From assembly GCA_002311455.1 (NCBI GenBank), contig DCAJ01000117.1, positions 35,852-41,822 of the forward strand: a stretch of DNA of 5,971 nucleotides, in the 5' to 3' direction. The number at the start of each line of letters is the position of its first letter. Within the stretch, counting starts at the first letter, position 1. The stretch is from Anaerolineales bacterium UBA1136. GTDB lineage: Bacteria; Chloroflexota; Anaerolineae; Anaerolineales; UBA11657. The notes under the pieces are model-generated. The model was given only the letters and a program-made list of their open reading frames with translations. It searched no databases and was not told the origin of the DNA. The translations under genes were made by a program, and so were the position numbers. Of this stretch, positions 1 to 5,971 are shown piece after piece.

Positions 1-1287
1 TAGCACGTTGATCGTTTTCAAATAAACATAGCCCCACAAAAACACATAAGCACCTAAGCCAAGAAGCCCAGTTTCAGCTGCAACGTTCAAATACACATTG
101 TGAGCGTGCCCAAGAGGACTTTTCCAGTTCACCAGTCGATATTGTGGGTAGACAACCTGATAATTGCCCATGCCCACTCCGAACCAGGGATGTGCTTCCA
201 CCATGTTACTTGCTGCCTGCCAGTGTGCAGCCCTTTCTACAACAGAAAAATTGGTCTCGTCAATAGAAGACCGACGCACATCCTGAATACTCACATATTC
301 CACTATTGAATTCATCCTAGTCTCAAGATGATCTGGTACAAGTCCTAGATTAAGTGCCGTAGCACCAAAAGCAACAGCAGTAATTACCATGATTACACCA
401 ATAATTGGTCTATATGGCAAGAAAAATAACATTACTAAAAATGCTATCGTAGCACCAATCCATGCACCACGAGAATAGGATGCTATTAATGCACATATAA
501 TCAAAACTGTAATTGTTGAAGTGATCATAACAAGTACTCTGTAAGTAGAATTTGTCTGTTTTGACACCTTATTTTGGAGTAAGTTCAACAAAATTCCCAC
601 TGCAAGCGGCCAAACTAAACCCATAAATCCGCCAAATGGATTTGGCTGCTCGAAAGTACCATACGCCCGGAAAAGTCCTGATGTCAATTTGAAAGACTCG
701 GGTCCAGCACCCCGCATAATAAATTGCCATAGGCCGATTAATGCCTGAAGACAACCAGAGGCTAAAACAAATACTATAACCCATTTTTCCATATCTCGAT
801 TCACACAGCAATTAAACACGAGAACCATGACCACAAGTATTTGAATCCATTTGATTAGCTCGGTCATACCATAATAAATATTTGTAGCTCCCCACAAAGA
901 TAGCAAACCAACACACAAATAGATAGCCATGATTTTAGCCGTCATAGGGACTCGAATTATAGTAGTTTTACTACTCACAAAACGAACAAACCAAGCAAAA
1001 ACAAATAGCGAAAATAATATCTGACCAGGATATACAGATACATCTGGCCAAACAGCTGCAACTAATGCACGTAACGGTCCAACAATAATTGCAAGACCAA
1101 GAGCCACCATTGGCTCAAGCAGCGACGCAAAAATGGCAATTAAACTAGCTACTATCAAGAAACCCCAAGTAGCAGGAATAATTCCTACAAGCATAGATAT
1201 CAAGCTACCTGCTATCAGTAGCCCCAACAGATTTTTATGTGTATATAAAATTGACGGTTTCACAACAGATGCTCGGAGTCCAGGCAC
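1..1287 (-). CDS. O-antigen ligase/polymerase family (Wzy/WaaL) membrane protein, C-terminus cut off by window edge
   Basis: The minus frame is open from a stop at 1288-1290 to the window edge and gives 429 residues without a stop. The protein is strongly hydrophobic, with about ten or more membrane segments (roughly 18-57 as two, 58-80, 88-104, 117-134, 143-161, 169-191, 217-237, 250-310 as two or three, 405-424). Family marks are FRAYGTFEQPNPFGGF at 206-221, YSRGAWIG at 271-278, and a large loop with HPWFGVGMGNY (366-376) leading to GHAHNVYLN at 393-401, then ETGLLGLGAY. The loop histidines and the Arg of SRG match positions conserved in WaaL/Wzy_C proteins, which join or polymerise lipid-linked glycans on the outer face of the inner membrane. 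Ligase and polymerase cannot be told apart here. The start is uncertain: GTG at 1287 lies 9 nt after mreB, GTG at 1263 is an alternative, and neither has a clear ribosome binding site. It is probably co-transcribed with mreB. Confidence 0.88.
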   Translation of the reverse strand, partial: MPGLRASVVKPSILYTHKNLLGLLIAGSLISMLVGIIPATWGFLIVASLIAIFASLLEPMVALGLAIIVGPLRALVAAVWPDVSVYPGQILFSLFVFAWFVRFVSSKTTIIRVPMTAKIMAIYLCVGLLSLWGATNIYYGMTELIKWIQILVVMVLVFNCCVNRDMEKWVIVFVLASGCLQALIGLWQFIMRGAGPESFKLTSGLFRAYGTFEQPNPFGGFMGLVWPLAVGILLNLLQNKVSKQTNSTYRVLVMITSTITVLIICALIASYSRGAWIGATIAFLVMLFFLPYRPIIGVIMVITAVAFGATALNLGLVPDHLETRMNSIVEYVSIQDVRRSSIDETNFSVVERAAHWQAASNMVEAHPWFGVGMGNYQVVYPQYRLVNWKSPLGHAHNVYLNVAAETGLLGLGAYVFLWGYVYLKTINVL

Positions 1288-1296
1288 TTAGGACCA

Positions 1297-2364
1297 TTAG
1301 TTATGTTGAGTGCTGCCACGCTCCAATCCCACCAAGAAACGTGCTAGACTATCAAGATCATCTAGAATATATCCAGCACCACGAGCAACACATGTTAGTG
1401 GATCTTCAGCTACCCAGCAATCCATATTAATCTCATCTTGCATTCTTTCCGACAAACCTTGAAGCTGCGATACTCCACCAGCCAAACAAACTCCCGATTC
1501 CATTAAGTCAGCAATTATCTCTGGAGGAGTTTCATCAATCGCCTCCTTTACTAAGTCAACAAGAGCGCGTGTAGACTCTGCTAAAGCACCTCTAATCTCT
1601 ATAGAAGACACTTCAATAGAATCAGGAAGACCAGTCACGAGATTACGACCCCTAAGAACAGTTACCTTTTCCTCTGGCAAGGAATGAGCAGACCCCACAT
1701 CTATTTTCACTCGCTCGGCCATTCGTTCCCCAATTGCTAGGTTGTATTTTGTACGGGCATACTGAATGATGTCTTCATCCATCTCGTCACCTGCTACTCG
1801 TAAAGATCGACTAAGTACTACACCGCCCATTGAAAACACAGCAATCTCAGTAGTTCCTCCACCAATATCTATCACCATAGACCCACGAGCCTCACCAATA
1901 GGTAGTCCAGCACCTATGGCAGCGGCCATTGGCTCTTCAATTAAATAAGCAGACCGAGCTCCAGCTGCAAGGGTAGCATCATAAACAGCTCTTTTTTCAA
2001 CTTCTGTCACACCACTTGGTATACCCACTACTACACGAGGTCTAGGTATAGGGACATAACTTTGCTCATGAGCTTTATCAATGAAATAACGCAGCATCGC
2101 CTCCGTAATCTCAAACTCAGAAATTACGCCATCACGTAGGGGACGCACCGCCATAATATGTGTAGGTGTACGTCCAACAAGCTCCTTGGCCTCTGAACCT
2201 ATAGCAAGCGGACGACGTGTCTTTTTGTCCACTACCACCCAAGATGGCTCATTTATTACTATGCCCTTGCCACGCACATATACAAGTGTATTGGCTGTGC
2301 CAAGGTCAATGCCAATATCTAGCGAAAAAAGGCCTAAAAACCAATTTAATGGACTAAATGCCAA
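1297..2364 (-). CDS. mreB: Rod shape-determining protein MreB (actin-like)
   Basis: This is a bacterial actin homologue of 355 residues, normal for the family (about 330-350). It polymerises on ATP along the inner membrane and guides the elongation machinery for peptidoglycan. A hydrophobic N-terminal stretch (3-14, with Trp8, Phe9, Phe13) fits the amphipathic membrane anchor. The phosphate-1 motif is DIGIDLGTANT (16-26), phosphate-2 is IDIGGGTTE (165-173), and IEEPMAAAIG (142-151) is the usual connecting segment. The C-terminal adenosine motif reads CLAGGVSQL (293-301), with Val where most family members have a third Gly. I chose the TTG at 2362-2364 because AGGAG lies 7 nt upstream and homology begins at once. 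The longer ATG-started frame (to 2760) runs antisense through tilS and is not real. A promoter at 2405-2413 precedes it. No mreC/mreD follows directly, and the glycan ligase-like gene starts 9 nt after the stop. Confidence 0.96.
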   Translation of the reverse strand: MAFSPLNWFLGLFSLDIGIDLGTANTLVYVRGKGIVINEPSWVVVDKKTRRPLAIGSEAKELVGRTPTHIMAVRPLRDGVISEFEITEAMLRYFIDKAHEQSYVPIPRPRVVVGIPSGVTEVEKRAVYDATLAAGARSAYLIEEPMAAAIGAGLPIGEARGSMVIDIGGGTTEIAVFSMGGVVLSRSLRVAGDEMDEDIIQYARTKYNLAIGERMAERVKIDVGSAHSLPEEKVTVLRGRNLVTGLPDSIEVSSIEIRGALAESTRALVDLVKEAIDETPPEIIADLMESGVCLAGGVSQLQGLSERMQDEINMDCWVAEDPLTCVARGAGYILDDLDSLARFLVGLERGSTQHN

Positions 2365-2371
2365 TAGGTAT

Positions 2372-2376
2372 CTCCT
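2372..2376 (-). promoter_or_regulatory. Shine-Dalgarno site that fixes the mreB start
   Basis: On the minus strand AGGAG stands 7 nt before the TTG at 2364-2362. It is the only strong Shine-Dalgarno site in front of any gene in this window. It settles the mreB start at a TTG rather than at the upstream ATG codons, which lie inside the antisense of tilS. Confidence 0.85.
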
Positions 2377-2404
2377 GATTGAATCCAGAACCGTACGAAG
2401 CGCG

Positions 2405-2413
2405 ATTATACCA
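2405..2413 (-). promoter_or_regulatory. Extended -10 promoter for mreB
   Basis: The minus strand reads TGGTATAAT, a perfect TATAAT -10 box with the TGn extension. Transcription should begin about 7 nt further on, near 2398, giving a leader of about 34 nt that contains the AGGAG site. I see no good -35 hexamer at 16-18 nt spacing (the sequence there is ATATTA-like), which is tolerated when the TGn extension is present. Confidence 0.7.
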
Positions 2414-2448
2414 CGCAGGGACTCTCCTAATATGCTAGTAAACACACA

Positions 2449-2457
2449 TGCTATAAT
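2449..2457 (+). promoter_or_regulatory. Extended -10 promoter for tilS, probably producing a leaderless mRNA
   Basis: The plus strand reads TGCTATAAT, a perfect -10 box with the TGn extension. Seven nt separate TATAAT (2452-2457) from the ATG of tilS at 2465, so the expected transcription start falls on or beside the A of that ATG. No -35 match is visible at 16-18 nt spacing. It may drive the whole tilS-tupABC set, although an internal promoter cannot be ruled out. Confidence 0.65.
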
Positions 2458-2464
2458 CACATAA

Positions 2465-3955
2465 ATGGATCTTTTAGGTAGATTACAAGAATTTAGGGAA
2501 AAAATATGTGCTGATTTGTGGAATAACGGACTGGTAATAGGAGTTTCAGGTGGACCAGACAGTATTACCCTATTACACCTACTTAGCAGATTTTCTGAGC
2601 TACCATCACAAGCAATAGTCGCACATTTAGACCATGGATTGCGCAATAATTCGCAAAAAGATGGACAATTTGTTGCAAATATATCCCAAGATTGGGGATT
2701 TCCAATAACTGTCGAGAGTAAAAATATAGCAGAAATTGCATCGAGCAACAAATTATCCATAGAAGATGCCGGAAGACAAGCGCGCTATACCTTTTTCAAA
2801 AGATTGGCAGACAAAAATAATATCAGACTAATTCTAGTCGGACACAATGCTGACGATCAAGTAGAGACTATACTGATGCATTTTGTACGGGGAACGGGCA
2901 TTTCTGGATTAAGTGGCATGCGTACAATAACACCAATTGCTCCGAGCATGCTGAGTGTTTCAGCTTATGAGAAATCTGACATAGTCATAGGACGACCATT
3001 ACTTTCTACTACACGGCAGGAAATACAAGAATATTGCTTAGAGAACAATCTGAACCCTATTCAAGACCCAAGCAACAATGACAACCGCTACTTGCGCAAC
3101 CGCATACGTCACGAAATTGTTCCAATCCTAAAAGATATAAATCCGAACCTCAATCTAACTACTAGTCATATGTCTACTGTACTAAAACATAACCAACGAG
3201 TGTTGCAACAAGTAACTGGTGCAGCTTGGGATCACATCGTGACACATGCTGATAATCAGAAGATTGTGATAAGTCGTCCAAAATTCGGCCAAGTGCTTAC
3301 GGGTATACAGTTAGAGATATTGCGATCCGCAATAAAACGTCTTAGACCAGACTTGCGTAACATAGATTTCAATCCTATTGCTAATGCCGCGGAATTCTCA
3401 AAAACAGGAGATGTCCGGCAAGAGTGCTCTTTACCCGGAAATCTGGTTATGAAGATTGATTATAAATGCCTGATAATTGTCGAAGCAGGGTTGGCAGTGA
3501 ATCATCAAAATGGCTTACCACTTCTTATTAATGGCGAAACAATTTCAATCCAAACTCCAGGATCCATAACACTTAAAGCATGTGGCTGGAGAATATTGGT
3601 AGATTTTCCCAATAATATAAACTGGACGTCTATCTACAACAACAAAGATCGCTGGACAGTATATATTGACGGAGATAAATTAAAGGACGAGGGTCTACAA
3701 CTCCGATCACGTCAATCTGGAGACAGATTCCAACCCCTCGGCATGGACGGCAAAAGCCAATCTCTAGCAAATTATATGACTAATGCTAGGATTCCCTATG
3801 AACTGCGAGATCGACTGCCTTTGCTTGTGAGTGGCGAACAAATACTATGGATAGCTGGATGGAGATCGGATCAGCGTTTACGAGTAAGAAATACCACCCA
3901 GACAATATGGCGTATCCGAATGGTTTGTCCACATAATGCGTCAAATAAATACTAA
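2465..3955 (+). CDS. tilS: tRNA(Ile)-lysidine synthetase TilS
   Basis: TilS is a cytoplasmic enzyme that uses ATP and lysine to turn the wobble cytidine of tRNA-Ile(CAU) into lysidine, so that the tRNA reads AUA and is charged with Ile. The protein is 496 residues, within the usual range for the long form. The N-terminal PP-loop ATPase carries SGGPDS (28-33), AHLDHGLR (53-60), the EDAGRQARY segment (100-108) and GHNADDQVET (126-135) leading to RGTGISGLSGM (142-152). NRYLRNRIRHEIVPIL closes the catalytic domain. A less conserved middle part follows, then the C-terminal TilS domain from about 402, with LRSRQSGDRFQPLGMDG, RIPYELRDRLPLL and IAGWRSDQR. The ATG at 2465 gives the normal short N-terminal lead and has no Shine-Dalgarno site. 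The -10 box lies so close that the mRNA is probably leaderless. Its 3' end overlaps tupA by 20 nt. AUA codons are frequent in this window, consistent with a need for the enzyme. Confidence 0.96.
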   Translation: MDLLGRLQEFREKICADLWNNGLVIGVSGGPDSITLLHLLSRFSELPSQAIVAHLDHGLRNNSQKDGQFVANISQDWGFPITVESKNIAEIASSNKLSIEDAGRQARYTFFKRLADKNNIRLILVGHNADDQVETILMHFVRGTGISGLSGMRTITPIAPSMLSVSAYEKSDIVIGRPLLSTTRQEIQEYCLENNLNPIQDPSNNDNRYLRNRIRHEIVPILKDINPNLNLTTSHMSTVLKHNQRVLQQVTGAAWDHIVTHADNQKIVISRPKFGQVLTGIQLEILRSAIKRLRPDLRNIDFNPIANAAEFSKTGDVRQECSLPGNLVMKIDYKCLIIVEAGLAVNHQNGLPLLINGETISIQTPGSITLKACGWRILVDFPNNINWTSIYNNKDRWTVYIDGDKLKDEGLQLRSRQSGDRFQPLGMDGKSQSLANYMTNARIPYELRDRLPLLVSGEQILWIAGWRSDQRLRVRNTTQTIWRIRMVCPHNASNKY

Positions 3956-4811
3956 TATCAGATCCATATCAGTATTTATAACTAGTCTATTGGTGTTAGT
4001 AGCGTTAACAACAGGATGCAACAACACGGCGGGGCAGAATACTACGCTGCGACTCGCAACCACGACTAGCACTGAAAATTCAGGTTTGTTACAGCACATA
4101 TTGCCTGAATTTGAGAAGCAATTAGCAGTGACTGTAGAAGTAATAGCAGTGGGCACAGGTCAGGCTATTGCTCTCGGCAAATCAGGAGACGCGGACGTAC
4201 TTCTAGTACATGCTCCAGATGTAGAAGACCAGTTTATAGCTGCAGGACATGGTACGGACCGCCAAAATTTCATGTATAACGATTTCATAATCGTAGGCCC
4301 CAAACGCGATCCTGCCTCCATCCAAGGGATGAGTAGTGCAGCACAAGCCATGACCACAATCTTTACAGCTAATGAGCCGTGGGCATCCCGCGGAGACGAA
4401 TCGGGTACACACATCAAAGAAAATTTCCTATGGTCAGTAGCAGGAATAGAGCCTCTTGCCTCCGATAGTTGGTATTTTTCTCTAGGTCAGGGAATGGGAG
4501 CAACCTTACAATATTCCAATGAAACAGATTCTTATACATTGACAGATCGTGCCACCTACCTGACACAATCAGACCTGCTTCCTTTTCTTGACATAATGGT
4601 AGGAGGACAAAACATCTCCGATAATCCAGATTCCAATCTGTACAACCTATATAGCATAATTCCAGTAAATCCATCAAAAAGCATACTAGTGAACCACAAG
4701 TTAGCCTTACAATTTGTCGATTGGTTGCTCAGTACCGAGACACAACACCGTATCGCTACTTTCGGAGTATCGCAACTTGGTCAGCCGATATTTTATCCAT
4801 TTGTGAGATAA
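3936..4811 (+). CDS. tupA: Tungstate-type ABC transporter substrate-binding lipoprotein (TupA-like)
   Basis: This is a 291-residue extracytoplasmic binding protein of the TupA family, which captures tungstate for an ABC importer. The N-terminus is a lipoprotein signal: Arg2 and Arg9, a hydrophobic run at about 11-25, then LTTGC with the lipidated Cys at 28 (Thr at -3 is slightly unusual). The mature part opens with LRLATTTSTENSGLL, whose TTTS (42-45) is the oxyanion-site signature of the family. VIAVGTGQAIALGKSGDADVLLVHAP, MYNDFIIVGP and SRGDESGTHIKE (151-162) follow, and are also typical. Known relatives bind tungstate strongly over molybdate, but a vanadate-binding branch exists, so the substrate is inferred. 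The ATG at 3936 is the only start that gives a complete signal peptide. It lies inside the 3' end of tilS and has no Shine-Dalgarno site, so translation may be coupled to tilS. tupB follows after 95 nt. Confidence 0.92.
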   Translation: MRQINTNIRSISVFITSLLVLVALTTGCNNTAGQNTTLRLATTTSTENSGLLQHILPEFEKQLAVTVEVIAVGTGQAIALGKSGDADVLLVHAPDVEDQFIAAGHGTDRQNFMYNDFIIVGPKRDPASIQGMSSAAQAMTTIFTANEPWASRGDESGTHIKENFLWSVAGIEPLASDSWYFSLGQGMGATLQYSNETDSYTLTDRATYLTQSDLLPFLDIMVGGQNISDNPDSNLYNLYSIIPVNPSKSILVNHKLALQFVDWLLSTETQHRIATFGVSQLGQPIFYPFVR

Positions 4812-4828
4812 TCTCGTATATCACAAAT
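4799..4828. repeat. 8-bp inverted repeat at the tupA stop codon
   Basis: ATTTGTGA (4799-4806) and TCACAAAT (4821-4828) are perfect inverted copies 14 nt apart, spanning the tupA stop. Inside lies a second short palindrome, GAGATAATCTC (4805-4815). The stems are AT-rich and no U-run follows, so this is not a good intrinsic terminator. It could be a weak RNA hairpin, an operator or chance. Confidence 0.4.
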
Positions 4829-4906
4829 CAAATATGGTAACACTGCTTCCGTTTCAGCAATCAAGGTACTTACGCAACAACATATTTTCAAGCTCTATTT
4901 CAGATA
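4812..4906 (+). other. Gap between tupA and tupB
   Basis: These 95 nt separate the binding-protein and permease genes. The tupB frame meets a TAA at 4838-4840 and has no ATG between that stop and 4907, so the gap is not an unrecognised N-terminus of TupB. Apart from the right arm of the inverted repeat at its left edge, I see no promoter, ribosome binding site or terminator in it. Confidence 0.6.
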
Positions 4907-5611
4907 ATGCGCACATTGCTTGAAGCTCTAAACGAATCGCTGTCTTTGATGTTTACACTGGATCAACGTTTGTTCAGTGTTGCCATACTTACTGTGCGAA
5001 TCACCCTTTCATCACTAGCATTAAGTACCATAATAGGTTTGCCTATTGGCACTATGCTAGGTTTAGCAGGAAGAATACCTGCCAGAGGACTAATAATGGC
5101 CTTACTTTATACAGGTATGGGACTACCTCCGGTTGTAGTAGGTCTATTAGTATTCGTACTCCTATCTAGGTCGGGCCCCCTTGGATATTTAGAATGGTTG
5201 TTCTCGCCAAATGCTATGATATTAGCTCAGACCATAATAGCTCTACCACTGATAATCGGTTTAACAATGGCTGCAATGGGAACCGTTCATCCATCTCTAG
5301 CACCACAATTACGAGCACTAGGAGCAACAAGATGGCAAAGTGCTAAGACCATTCTCCTGGAGACAAGACATGGAATGTTGGCCGCTATTGCCGCTACGTA
5401 CGGACGAATAGTAGCTGAAGTAGGGGCAGTATTGCTAGTCGGAGGGAATATAGAAACGAAAACTCGTGTGCTAACTACAGCTATAGTTCTTGAAACTCGC
5501 AAGGGATCTTTCGCATTAGCATTAGGGTTAGGTTTTATTCTTCTATCGCTTACATTCACCGCGAACATAATATTGCTGCGCTTTGGAAATTGGAATGACC
5601 ACAAAAACTAA
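4907..5611 (+). CDS. tupB: Tungstate-type ABC transporter permease (TupB-like)
   Basis: This is an inner-membrane channel subunit of 234 residues, the usual size for TupB permeases, which work as a pair. About five membrane segments are visible at roughly 26-52, 62-86, 103-124, 157-178 and 203-225. The cytoplasmic coupling loop that contacts the ATPase is at 131-156: LAPQLRALGATRWQSAKTIL, with the conserved Gly at 139 of the EAA-loop pattern. YTGMGLPPVVVGLLVFVLLSRSGPLG and GRIVAEVGAVLLVGGNI are characteristic of the tungstate branch of the molybdate/sulfate-type permeases. Position between a TupA-like and a TupC-like gene supports the assignment. The ATG at 4907 is the first in frame after a stop, and no Shine-Dalgarno site is visible. 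Its last 17 nt overlap tupC in another frame. Confidence 0.92.
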   Translation: MRTLLEALNESLSLMFTLDQRLFSVAILTVRITLSSLALSTIIGLPIGTMLGLAGRIPARGLIMALLYTGMGLPPVVVGLLVFVLLSRSGPLGYLEWLFSPNAMILAQTIIALPLIIGLTMAAMGTVHPSLAPQLRALGATRWQSAKTILLETRHGMLAAIAATYGRIVAEVGAVLLVGGNIETKTRVLTTAIVLETRKGSFALALGLGFILLSLTFTANIILLRFGNWNDHKN

Positions 5612-5971
5612 TAATCAAGCTCTTTATCAGATTGAAAACCTACAAAAAGATTATGGTGAGCGTACTGTCCTACAAATAGAATCTTTGTCGATTCATCGCA
5701 GCGAAATTATAGCAATCTTAGGTCCAAGCGGCTCAGGTAAATCTACCCTACTGCGGATACTGAATTTTCTTGAGACGCCTACTCATGGCAAGTTATATTT
5801 TGATGGAACAGCAGTTGAAGATCTGCCTCCTATGGAAACCCTCAGAAGAGTTACAACTGTCTTTCAAAACCCACAATTGTTGAATAGATCTGTAAAAGCC
5901 AATGTTGAATTTGGCCTGGAAATACGAGGGAAATCCAATTATCATAATCAAGTAATTCAGTCCCTAGAACG
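5595..5971 (+). CDS. tupC: Tungstate-type ABC transporter ATP-binding protein (TupC-like), N-terminal part only
   Basis: The frame opens at ATG 5595 and is still open at the right edge, giving 125 residues, a little over half of a usual ABC ATPase. Visible are an aromatic residue before the nucleotide site (Tyr in KDYGERTVL), Walker A GPSGSGKST with the following LLRILNFLETPTHGKL, and the Q-loop TVFQNPQLLNRSVKANVEFGL. The signature LSGGQ, Walker B and switch His lie beyond the window. It would power the importer from the cytoplasmic face. The start overlaps the end of tupB by 17 nt, suggesting coupled translation; a weak GGAA lies 6 nt upstream. The domain alone would allow many ABC substrates, so the tungstate call rests on tupA and tupB next to it. 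Whether the gene is intact cannot be judged. Confidence 0.9.
   Translation, partial: MTTKTNNQALYQIENLQKDYGERTVLQIESLSIHRSEIIAILGPSGSGKSTLLRILNFLETPTHGKLYFDGTAVEDLPPMETLRRVTTVFQNPQLLNRSVKANVEFGLEIRGKSNYHNQVIQSLE

Noticed and set aside
569..811. 80-residue minus-strand frame
   Set aside because: It is a shadow in another frame of the continuous membrane-protein gene covering 1-1287, which has clear Wzy/WaaL motifs.
1235..1297. 20-codon frame starting at an ATG that overlaps the mreB stop (TAATG, minus strand)
   Set aside because: It ends quickly, is in a different frame from the ligase-like gene, has no recognisable sequence, and nothing indicates a frameshift that would join it to the downstream gene.
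2465..2545. Riboswitch or structured leader ahead of the plus-strand unit (for example a molybdenum/tungsten cofactor element)
   Set aside because: The predicted transcript begins at the tilS start codon, leaving no room for a leader, and neither spacer (2365-2464, 4812-4906) shows a recognisable riboswitch core.
2365..2760. Open minus-strand frame extending MreB by 132 residues at the N-terminus
   Set aside because: It runs antisense through the conserved start of tilS, contains no MreB-like sequence, and a TTG with AGGAG 7 nt upstream marks the real start exactly where homology begins.
4160..4677. Several antisense frames of 69-87 residues within tupA
   Set aside because: They have no ribosome binding site or recognisable domain and lie opposite a well-supported coding gene.
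4802..4825. CRP-type operator (TGTGA ... TCACA)
   Set aside because: The half-sites match but are 14 nt apart instead of the 6 nt needed for a CRP site, so only the inverted repeat is reported.
5287..5604. 105-residue minus-strand frame inside tupB
   Set aside because: It is the antisense of the conserved coupling loop and membrane segments of the permease, with no features of its own.

Overview
This AT-rich window (about 40% G+C by eye) carries six recognisable genes in two divergent units. MreB, a TilS-type lysidine synthetase and SD-less, probably leaderless translation make it bacterial. The phylum cannot be fixed from the window. A Chloroflexota-like organism (for example Dehalococcoidia/SAR202-type) is a weak guess, based on overall feel and the scarcity of Shine-Dalgarno sites.

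Minus-strand unit, reading leftward from about 2410: a 355-residue MreB with a TTG start and a good ribosome binding site is followed 9 nt later by a polytopic membrane protein of the O-antigen ligase/polymerase (Wzy/WaaL) family. The latter runs off the left edge without its C-terminus. No mreC or mreD lies directly downstream of mreB, so a cell-shape gene is paired with a surface-glycan gene.

Plus-strand unit, reading rightward from about 2452: tilS is followed by a complete substrate-binding lipoprotein (tupA), a complete permease (tupB) and the N-terminal 125 residues of an ATPase (tupC). Together these form an ABC importer of the TupABC tungstate class. tilS/tupA overlap by 20 nt and tupB/tupC by 17 nt. 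A 95-nt gap with an inverted repeat at its left edge separates tupA from tupB. The lipoprotein would capture the oxyanion outside the membrane, TupB would pass it through and TupC would power transport. TilS modifies tRNA-Ile(CAU) and has no obvious functional link to the transporter.

The two units diverge from a 100-bp region holding two back-to-back extended -10 promoters (TGnTATAAT). The rightward one is placed so that transcription would start at or next to the tilS ATG. No stretch above 300 bases lacks a gene. The non-coding parts are 1288-1296, 2365-2464 and 4812-4906. I see no tRNA, rRNA, CRISPR array, insertion sequence or convincing intrinsic terminator. The gene content is mostly ordinary; the points of interest are in expression signals and gene order rather than a new system.
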